Assembly (NCBI RefSeq): GCF_013140855.1
Contig: NZ_JABBPG010000001.1
Location: 558,001-622,000 of the forward strand
Direction: 5' to 3'
Length of the DNA: 64,000 nucleotides
Origin: Pseudoalteromonas caenipelagi
Lineage (GTDB): Bacteria > Pseudomonadota > Gammaproteobacteria > Enterobacterales > Alteromonadaceae
Part shown: positions 57,908 through 64,000 of the stretch, one piece after another
Layout: each line of letters opens with the position of its first letter
How positions within the stretch are numbered: the stretch's first letter is position 1
Position numbers and translations under genes: made by a program
The notes under the pieces: model-generated
Told to the model about the DNA's origin: nothing
The model's database searches: none
What the model saw: only the letters and a program-made list of their open reading frames with translations

Positions 57908-58440
57908 GTGTAGTAATGATCAACCGCAAATGAATAGCACACTTTAACCAAAAATAGCCCAGCAACAAATTGATACCACCATGGTAAGCCTAAACTTGCA
58001 ATCATAATTACCCCACCCAAAACCACCAGCAAAGCGATCGCCTTCTGCCAAGGATTACGAAACAACAAGTTCAAAAAACAGGCACAGATAATCACATAGG
58101 CCCATATATACAAGGCTTGTAACAGGGGTTGCTCAAATAATACCGCCACAGCAAGCAAATGAATATGAATCGCTATAAATACCCAACGTGATTTCGCACT
58201 TTTAGCATAATAGTGATTTGTACCTCGGGTAAAATTGGCTGCAGCCCCTGCAACAATATCTATGATGATCAACTCGCCCAAGGCGTATTGCCACCAAGCA
58301 TATGAGTACTCTGGCGCTTGGTAATGCATCAAGGAAAAAATAACGATTGAGCCTAAGAGTGTAAAAGTCGCTATACTATATAGCGCTGATTTACTCTGTT
58401 GCTCTCCAAGTACATCATGTAGAGACTTTGGTATTTCCAT
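57892..58440 (-). CDS. membrane protein of unknown function
   Basis: 182 residues with about five hydrophobic helices (about 20-39, 50-68, 85-103, 106-125 and 133-165). I do not recognise the family. The start MEIPKSLHDVLGE is hydrophilic. The gene is convergent with the DUF3010 gene and ends inside its terminator. It follows the DUF2164 gene by 49 bases on the same strand, so it may be expressed with it. Confidence 0.75.
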   Translation of the reverse strand: MEIPKSLHDVLGEQQSKSALYSIATFTLLGSIVIFSLMHYQAPEYSYAWWQYALGELIIIDIVAGAAANFTRGTNHYYAKSAKSRWVFIAIHIHLLAVAVLFEQPLLQALYIWAYVIICACFLNLLFRNPWQKAIALLVVLGGVIMIASLGLPWWYQFVAGLFLVKVCYSFAVDHYYTKNPT

Positions 58441-58489
58441 ATACGATTCTCCGTTGGCTTATGAGTGATTAATCAAATACTAGCAGAGC

Positions 58490-58732
58490 TTAGTATTTTT
58501 CCAATTCATATAGCCTATCAGTGAGCATTTCAAAATGTTGCTCTAGATGCGCTTTTGCGTCTTCAAGCGCCTGATTATAAATTTGCTTACCTATTTGCTC
58601 GATAAAAAAATCAACCATAAAGGCTGCATCAAACTGTGCTAACTCAAGTCCGAGGTTATCGGCACAATACGCTTGAGCTTGCACAATCAGCTCATCATGC
58701 TGCTGTGGAGTTAGCTTAATTTTAAGACTCAT
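58490..58732 (-). CDS. DUF2164-family small protein
   Basis: 80 residues; KLTPQQHDELIVQAQAYCADNLGLEL and the Asp/Phe-rich DAAFMVDFFIEQIGKQIYNQ pattern match DUF2164, a family of small helical proteins of unknown function. Its start overlaps the end of the preceding gene by 11 bases, so translation is likely coupled. Confidence 0.8.
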   Translation of the reverse strand: MSLKIKLTPQQHDELIVQAQAYCADNLGLELAQFDAAFMVDFFIEQIGKQIYNQALEDAKAHLEQHFEMLTDRLYELEKY

Positions 58733-59042
58733 GTTTTGCTTCTAGTTGGTACAATTTATCTGACATAGCTTTCAAATCAACATCCTCTATGAAGCTATCA
58801 CTCAAGCATAAAATGGCATTTAAATTATTGGTAAGCTTATCTTTTTGTAAATCACCTGGTTTAAGCGCAGTTTGCAATAAATGTAATGCCATATCTGCGA
58901 GTAACAAACGTTGCTTCTGCGGCCAATCAGCATCACTTTCACTCGCTGGGTGTTTAAGTACCGCTTGCTCCACATCATCATGAATACTCCAACTTAGGGT
59001 TAAAATGTCTTGTCTTTGTTGCTTGTCCATTTCCTTGCTCAC
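58722..59042 (-). CDS. small helical protein of unknown function
   Basis: 106 residues, predicted mainly helical, no membrane segment. AT-rich codon use like its neighbours. It overlaps the DUF2164 gene by 11 bases, so the two probably act together. I do not recognise a family. About 80 bases separate it from the kinase gene upstream on the same strand. Confidence 0.7.
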   Translation of the reverse strand: MSKEMDKQQRQDILTLSWSIHDDVEQAVLKHPASESDADWPQKQRLLLADMALHLLQTALKPGDLQKDKLTNNLNAILCLSDSFIEDVDLKAMSDKLYQLEAKHES

Positions 59043-59123
59043 CTATTGTTCATATGACGAATACTGTGAATAAAAATGTTATTCTGTGCAATAGCAAATA
59101 ATTCAACTCATTTAAGCAATTAG

Positions 59124-60977
59124 TTATTTGTGATTAAGCACAATCTCCTTAGGGTTTTTTGGATAATAATGGGCCTTTTGTTGCTCACACAAGTTGAACT
59201 CTCGAGTGTTCTTATATGGCAACTTCATAAACCCAGCTACACCAACATCTTCAATGCTCATAGCATATTGCATAATGCGGTTCAGCAACTCTTTAAACTG
59301 CGCCTCTTTGCTTGCATCCAGAAGACGGTAGTAGTGGTGTATTTTCAAACGGTTTTCAAGCGACTCAAAAATAATACAGCCAGTATGATGAATTTGGTTG
59401 AGCTCAAAAACACACTTAATGATGCTCTTTGGCAACTGTAACTGCTCATCTGGGTCTTTGCCATCCTCAAAATAGCTATGTGGCCGAGTCAATTCGTTGC
59501 TCGATACGTCAACAACTGAAAAACATAGTTCAGGTAGTTTCTCAAAAATAAACGCGCCGGTTTCATCTCTTTCTAGTTGAATAGTTTGTCGTGCGTCGAA
59601 TAAACAGCATTTAAATAGGCCTTTTTGAGAGATCCCCTGGGCCAACATAACAGTCGCATTGATGGCATCAATTAGCGCAGTTTGCAATTGACTGTCATGC
59701 AGGATCAAACTCGATTCGATGTACAAAGAGTGTTCTTTCCAATGGAAGCTTAGCCCACCTACAACAGGGTATTTTGCCAGTCGGCTAATCGATGCTAAAA
59801 AGGCTTTTTCGACATCACCCGTATCAAATAAAAATTCTTTATAATATCTATCAAGTTGCGCATCGTTTACGTCATGAAGTTGCTGATTGTGATCCGCTCT
59901 GCGCAAAAACTCTTTTCGAGAACTGTATACAACAGTATCTGGCTGCTCGTCGGTGTTGCTCACCCAAAAAGGAATGTTTGCCTTGCTCTCTTTACGTGGC
60001 AGACGAGGTATATATGCACGCGCTATCGCTGGCATATTACGCATAAAGTAATCGCCCGCTTGGTCTCGTGTTTGTTTGTCTTTACTCAACATGGCGTCGA
60101 TCACAGAGGCAAATTCTTTCGGTAAACCTAGACTCTTCGCAGGAATAACATGTGAGCCAAAGCGGCAAGACTGGGCACTCGCCAGCGCGTAAATAGTTGA
60201 CGCAACGCCTTGCTCATCAAATCGAGGCGACGATTGCGCACCAGACATTTGTTCATCACCAATAAAATACACATCACCCATTCTGGCGTTGGTACTGGAT
60301 ATGTCAGAAGACATAAGATCCATGATATTACTTGCTACAGGCTCGCCATGCTCATCAATTTGAGCATAAACTGAACTTCCCCAGTCTACCAGCGAAAAAT
60401 TCTTGGTTTTTTCATCCCAGACAATATTCGATGGTTTAATATCACCATGTACAATGGGTTGAGGAGACATACCATTTCTGTGCGCCCGTAAGTCTCGCAA
60501 TACGTTACGAAGCTTAAGTGCTAAAGCAACTAACTCATCAGGATAAAAGCGACCTCGCTTTAGAGAGATTTTTTCTAAATCTTCCCCAGGCGCTCGCGCC
60601 ATCATTAAGATCCCTTGCTTTTTAACTCGTTCAAAAGCAAAAAATTTAGGCACCATTGGGTTGCGGATCTGCGATAGCATATAAGCTTCGTCTTCTAACC
60701 TATCACGAATGGCTTGAGACAAAGTAATACGAGAAAATTTAAATACCCATTGCTGTGCATCTGGGCTGACTCCCGCAAAAACGAAACCAAACGCCCCCGA
60801 GCCAATAATCTCTACATCGGTATAGCCAAGCATTGAAAGCTGCTTTTTACAAATATTAAGCCACTGGCGATGTTTTTTAGCGTCATGATGCGACAACAAA
60901 TAAATTGATTGTTGCTCATTAATGTAGAAATTATGGATGGATTTAGCGCTTTGCTTAATGGAAGCCTGGTTTTTCAT
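59124..60977 (-). CDS. atypical serine/threonine protein kinase with unknown C-terminal domain
   Basis: 617 residues. A Hanks-type kinase domain (about 55-320) is visible: glycine loop GSGAFGFVF, Lys in WVFKFSR, Glu in LEDEAYML, catalytic loop HGDIKPSNIVWD (HGD in place of HRD) and metal motif VDWGSS (DWG in place of DFG). Catalytic Asp, Asn and both metal ligands are kept, so it should be active. The remaining 290 residues contain no domain I recognise and no membrane segment or PASTA repeats. There is no adjacent phosphatase or FHA gene. It could instead be a small-molecule kinase; HGD loops also occur in aminoglycoside and choline kinases, but KPSN favours a protein kinase. Its targets are unknown. 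Confidence 0.82.
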   Translation of the reverse strand: MKNQASIKQSAKSIHNFYINEQQSIYLLSHHDAKKHRQWLNICKKQLSMLGYTDVEIIGSGAFGFVFAGVSPDAQQWVFKFSRITLSQAIRDRLEDEAYMLSQIRNPMVPKFFAFERVKKQGILMMARAPGEDLEKISLKRGRFYPDELVALALKLRNVLRDLRAHRNGMSPQPIVHGDIKPSNIVWDEKTKNFSLVDWGSSVYAQIDEHGEPVASNIMDLMSSDISSTNARMGDVYFIGDEQMSGAQSSPRFDEQGVASTIYALASAQSCRFGSHVIPAKSLGLPKEFASVIDAMLSKDKQTRDQAGDYFMRNMPAIARAYIPRLPRKESKANIPFWVSNTDEQPDTVVYSSRKEFLRRADHNQQLHDVNDAQLDRYYKEFLFDTGDVEKAFLASISRLAKYPVVGGLSFHWKEHSLYIESSLILHDSQLQTALIDAINATVMLAQGISQKGLFKCCLFDARQTIQLERDETGAFIFEKLPELCFSVVDVSSNELTRPHSYFEDGKDPDEQLQLPKSIIKCVFELNQIHHTGCIIFESLENRLKIHHYYRLLDASKEAQFKELLNRIMQYAMSIEDVGVAGFMKLPYKNTREFNLCEQQKAHYYPKNPKEIVLNHK

Positions 60978-60994
60978 TCTTTTTGTCGCTAACG

Positions 60995-61021
60995 AAAAAG
61001 GCCGAATAATTCGGCCTTTTT
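60995..61021 (-). terminator. intrinsic terminator after glnS
   Basis: GGCCGAA, loop TAA, TTCGGCC flanked by A and T runs, 13 bases after the glnS stop. Confidence 0.88.
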
Positions 61022-61033
61022 ATAGTTTTGTGC

Positions 61034-62698
61034 TTAAGCGTTCTCTATTTTTGCCCAAGAATCTCTCAAACCTACCGTTTGGTTAAATACCAACTCGCTA
61101 GCTTTGTTATCTCTACAATAATAGCCCATACGCTCAAACTGGAAGCCCTGCTCAGCACCCGCTTGTGCAAGTGATGGCTCTAGTTTTGCCGATTCAATGA
61201 CCACTAGAGACTCTGAGTTGAGCGTTTGCGTAAAATCTTCAGCAGCAGCTGGATTTGGTACGTTAAACAGACGGTCGTACTGGCGAACTTGTGCTTCAAC
61301 ACAGTGTGTCGCGCTCACCCAATGAATAACGCCTTTCACTTTACGGCCATCGCTTGGATTTTTACCTAGTGTCTCTTCATCATACGAGCAGTAGATAGTT
61401 GTGATATTTCCATCTGCATCTTCATCAAAACGTTCAGCTTTAATAACATAGGCATTACGCAAGCGCACTTCTTTACCTAATACTAACCGTTTGAACTTCT
61501 TGTTTGCTTCAACGCGGAAGTCTTCACGCTCAATGTATAGCTCTTTAGTAAATGGCAGCTCGCGCGTACCCATCGATTCATCCGTTGGGTGATTTGGTGC
61601 GACAAGCTTCTCTACTTTCCCTTCATCAAAGTTTTCAATCACAACTTTTAGTGGGTCAAGTACTGCCATTGCGCGTGGTGCGCTTTCATTTAAATCATCA
61701 CGGATACACGCTTCTAACATGCCCATTTCAACCATGTTATCTTGCTTTGTAATACCGATACGCTTACAGAATTCTCGAATTGACGCTGGCGTATAACCAC
61801 GACGACGTAAACCAGCAATCGTAGGCATACGTGGGTCATCCCACCCTTCTACGTAACCATTAACAACCAAATCGTTAAGCTTACGCTTCGACATCACCGT
61901 ATATTCTAAGTTAAGACGCGAAAACTCAATCTGTTGTGGATGACACTCGATACTAATATTATCTAACACCCAATCATATAAACGACGGTTGTCTTGGAAC
62001 TCAAGCGTACACAGTGAGTGTGTGATACCTTCAAGCGCATCTGAAATACAGTGGGTAAAATCGTACATTGGATAAATACACCACTTGTCACCCGTTTGGT
62101 GATGATGCGCAAAACGAATACGATAAATGATCGGATCACGCAACACCATAAATGAACTAGCCATATCTATCTTGGCACGTAATACGCACTCACCTTCTTT
62201 AAACTCACCATTTCGCATTTTTGCAAATAGCGCTAAGTTCTCTTGCGCGGGTGTGTCTCTGTAAGGGCTATTTTTACCAGGTTCAGTCAATGTACCACGG
62301 TATTCGCGAGCCTGCTCTGGTGATAAGAAACAAACGTAGGCTAAACCCTTTTCAATTAACTCAACCGCATAATCGTGCAATTTATCAAAGTAGTTTGACG
62401 AGTAACAAATTTCACCGTCCCATTTGAAACCTAGCCAATTTACGTCTTCTTGGATTGATTTAACGTAATTGATATCTTCTTTTTCTGGGTTTGTATCATC
62501 AAAACGTAAATTACAAAGACCTTGGTAATCTTGTGCAATACCAAAATTTAGGCAGATTGATTTAGCATGGCCGATGTGTAAAAAACCATTTGGCTCAGGT
62601 GGAAAACGTGTATGCGTTTGCTGGTGCTTACCGCTAGCCAAATCAGCATCGATAATTGTTCTAATAAAATTTGTTGGGCGATTTTCTGTTTCCGCCAT
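61034..62698 (-). CDS. glnS: glutaminyl-tRNA synthetase
   Basis: 554 residues from ATG 62698, identical in length to E. coli GlnRS, whose N-terminus (RPTNFIRQIIDEDLASGKH) aligns with [19 protein letters not shown] here. In-frame ATG codons at 62704 and 62725 are possible, the first only six bases upstream; AGAGGAA fits either 62704 or 62698. Class I motifs HIGHAKS (HIGH) and VMSKRKL (KMSKS) are present. It charges glutamine onto tRNA-Gln. Monocistronic, divergent from the right-edge gene. Confidence 0.96.
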   Translation of the reverse strand: MAETENRPTNFIRTIIDADLASGKHQQTHTRFPPEPNGFLHIGHAKSICLNFGIAQDYQGLCNLRFDDTNPEKEDINYVKSIQEDVNWLGFKWDGEICYSSNYFDKLHDYAVELIEKGLAYVCFLSPEQAREYRGTLTEPGKNSPYRDTPAQENLALFAKMRNGEFKEGECVLRAKIDMASSFMVLRDPIIYRIRFAHHHQTGDKWCIYPMYDFTHCISDALEGITHSLCTLEFQDNRRLYDWVLDNISIECHPQQIEFSRLNLEYTVMSKRKLNDLVVNGYVEGWDDPRMPTIAGLRRRGYTPASIREFCKRIGITKQDNMVEMGMLEACIRDDLNESAPRAMAVLDPLKVVIENFDEGKVEKLVAPNHPTDESMGTRELPFTKELYIEREDFRVEANKKFKRLVLGKEVRLRNAYVIKAERFDEDADGNITTIYCSYDEETLGKNPSDGRKVKGVIHWVSATHCVEAQVRQYDRLFNVPNPAAAEDFTQTLNSESLVVIESAKLEPSLAQAGAEQGFQFERMGYYCRDNKASELVFNQTVGLRDSWAKIENA

Positions 62699-62927
62699 GG
62701 GCATGCATTCCTCTGAAATTAGCACTGAATAACTTCGGCATTATTACAAAATCCAGCTAGAACTTACAGCAAATCCTGCTCTACGAAGAATAATTCTTTA
62801 ATTGCGACCAATATAAGGTGACTCACTTTAAAATTTCATGACACTTTTTGTTCTATCGCAATAAAAAAGCAACAAAACCGTTGTATAGTTGCGCACATAA
62901 AGTGATGTAATCCAAGGACAACAATAT

Positions 62928-64000
62928 ATGGCTTCTATGACACTCAATCGCGTGTACATTCCAACTAACGCGCGAAACAATCAGTATATCCTCGCAGAAT
63001 TTAAACCAACTGAGCAGTTTTATGCTTGCTTTGATAACCTGCAAAGCTGTTACGAGCGCTTGTCTCGTCAGTTATTTGCACTATGTGACGAGTATGAACT
63101 TCACAATGTTCATATGATAGCTAATGATAAGCTGCCTATCGTACGTTTTCATGAGGAATCATACTGCTTACAAACCCCCAAGCAAATGCTGTTCTTTTAC
63201 AATCCTAAATATCATGAAGCCCACAAATCATACTGGGATGAAGATGTTAAGGCACGTAAGATCTCATTACTATTTTTAGCCACAGGTAGTGATATTCGCG
63301 CTAACGCGGCAAACTTTCACTCTAAAGTTAAGCGCACGCTAGACGCACTACTTGAAACCAATAAAAATATTGCTGCCGATGACTTAAGAGTCAGAGATCA
63401 TCAACACCTCACTTACGATATTTTTGCTAAAGCAAAAGGTAACAAAGAAAGCTACGGCTACAAATTAAGAAGTTTGTACCCTCGATATCAAGCTAGAAAT
63501 TGCCAACTACCTGAAACACACTCGGAAATGACTTACGCTACCTTCAGTTTACCTGTGACTCGCGCTCTTAAAACAGAGTATCAGCACCTCATAAAACAAG
63601 GTGACTACAGCCTATTTTATCGAGCAATTGAAGATGCTTTTTTGTCTAGCTGTGCAGACAAACAGCTGTCGCTATGTGCGTTTGTTGCCGATGGTCGCTT
63701 GCCATTGGTCAGAAACAGCCAAATTGACAAAAACAGTGCCAATAGCGAACTGCAAAAACTAAGCTTCGATACTGAGAGTGATAAAGTGCAAACAGCGTCG
63801 ATTTGGGAAAGTAACAAACTAGTGGATACCATGAATTTTGTTATCGTTGCACATGCATCAAACAAAAAAGACATGGGTTACGGACGTTTTATGAATAGCG
63901 TAGAGAGCGCTATTTATGCTTTTACTGATAAGTTACATATTAATCCGGAGAAACAAGACGTTAATGTTAGGTTTTTCCAACATATAAGTTACCAGTACTA
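62928..64000 (+). CDS. large protein of unknown function, 3' end outside the window (DUF3083-like)
   Basis: An open frame of 357 codons runs from ATG 62928 to the window edge without a stop. AAGGA (62914-62918) is nine bases upstream. The protein begins MASMTLNRVYIPTNARNNQY, has no signal peptide or membrane segment, and contains SLYPRYQARNCQLPETHSEM and AHASNKKDMGYGRFMNSVES in its centre and end. From memory it resembles the Alteromonadales family DUF3083; this was not checked. The last two bases (TA) may belong to a stop codon or to a Tyr codon, so the gene may be nearly complete. Divergent from glnS with about 230 bases between starts. Confidence 0.9.
   Translation, partial: MASMTLNRVYIPTNARNNQYILAEFKPTEQFYACFDNLQSCYERLSRQLFALCDEYELHNVHMIANDKLPIVRFHEESYCLQTPKQMLFFYNPKYHEAHKSYWDEDVKARKISLLFLATGSDIRANAANFHSKVKRTLDALLETNKNIAADDLRVRDHQHLTYDIFAKAKGNKESYGYKLRSLYPRYQARNCQLPETHSEMTYATFSLPVTRALKTEYQHLIKQGDYSLFYRAIEDAFLSSCADKQLSLCAFVADGRLPLVRNSQIDKNSANSELQKLSFDTESDKVQTASIWESNKLVDTMNFVIVAHASNKKDMGYGRFMNSVESAIYAFTDKLHINPEKQDVNVRFFQHISYQY

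Noticed and set aside
58490..60977. Possible defence system made of the kinase and small genes
   Set aside because: There is no nuclease, NTPase, toxin or transmembrane effector pattern, and the surrounding genes are housekeeping; the kinase is better described as an orphan.
63617..63874. 85-codon frame on the minus strand
   Set aside because: It lies inside the long uninterrupted plus-strand gene at the right edge, which has a ribosome site and better coding character.

Overview
The window reads as core chromosome of an AT-rich marine gammaproteobacterium of the order Alteromonadales, most likely Pseudoalteromonas. The grounds are the conserved blocks lrp-ftsK-lolA-rarA-serS, thrS-infC-rpmI-rplT (infC with an ATT start) and sppA-ansA, together with Alteromonadales-type families of unknown function (DUF3010, DUF2164, probably DUF3083) and a TonB-dependent receptor. 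This assignment is inferred from gene content and order; no search was run. There is no prophage, integron, CRISPR array or rRNA operon.

Layout. 1-4.7 kb: start of an FKBP-type isomerase gene (fklB), a small membrane protein, tRNA-Ser(UGA) with its own promoter and terminator, a second small membrane protein, trhO (tRNA hydroxylation), and a two-gene RNA-related unit (DEAD-box helicase and a CvfB-like S1 protein). 4.8-10.1 kb is an accessory stretch: a LysR regulator divergent from an exported epoxide-hydrolase-like enzyme, a TonB receptor, a decayed gene for a secreted cysteine-rich protein, and a DUF1289 protein. 10.4-18.6 kb: serS, crcB, rarA, lolA and ftsK transcribed leftward behind lrp, which diverges from ald. 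18.7-25 kb: a kelch protein with a Tat-like signal, an RND efflux pump with its adaptor, and a DUF4382 lipoprotein. 25.4-31.6 kb: a chemoreceptor and a 1,389-residue hybrid sensor. 31.9-36.2 kb: a methyltransferase/MerR divergent pair with a textbook MerR operator, then a leftward gene row (DoxX, nitroreductase, upp, PhzF-like, small membrane protein). 36.3-44.8 kb: fadH, sppA, ansA, gnd and pykA. 44.8-49.3 kb: a LytTR/LytS two-component pair, a SulP transporter, a small mobile element with 20-bp perfect inverted termini, and an AsnC/Lrp-type regulator. 49.3-56.1 kb: glyoxalase-II-like hydrolase, M14 carboxypeptidase, a short-chain dehydrogenase, and the translation operon thrS-infC-rpmI-rplT. 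56.3-64 kb: an endonuclease/exonuclease/phosphatase-family protein, DUF3010, small proteins, an atypical protein kinase, glnS, and a large rightward gene of unknown function that runs off the window.

Most of the window is housekeeping. The best leads are regulatory and structural: the MerR operator with a 19-bp spacer driving a methyltransferase, a palindrome placed exactly inside the spacer of the presumed pykA promoter, a terminator whose T-tract touches the ansA start codon, the non-autonomous mobile element at 48.5-48.8 kb with a possible diverged relic near 10.2 kb, the three-lesion pseudogene at 9.1-9.8 kb, the unusual kinase at 59.1-61.0 kb, and the hybrid sensor with a degenerate first receiver. 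I did not find a convincing new multi-gene system.
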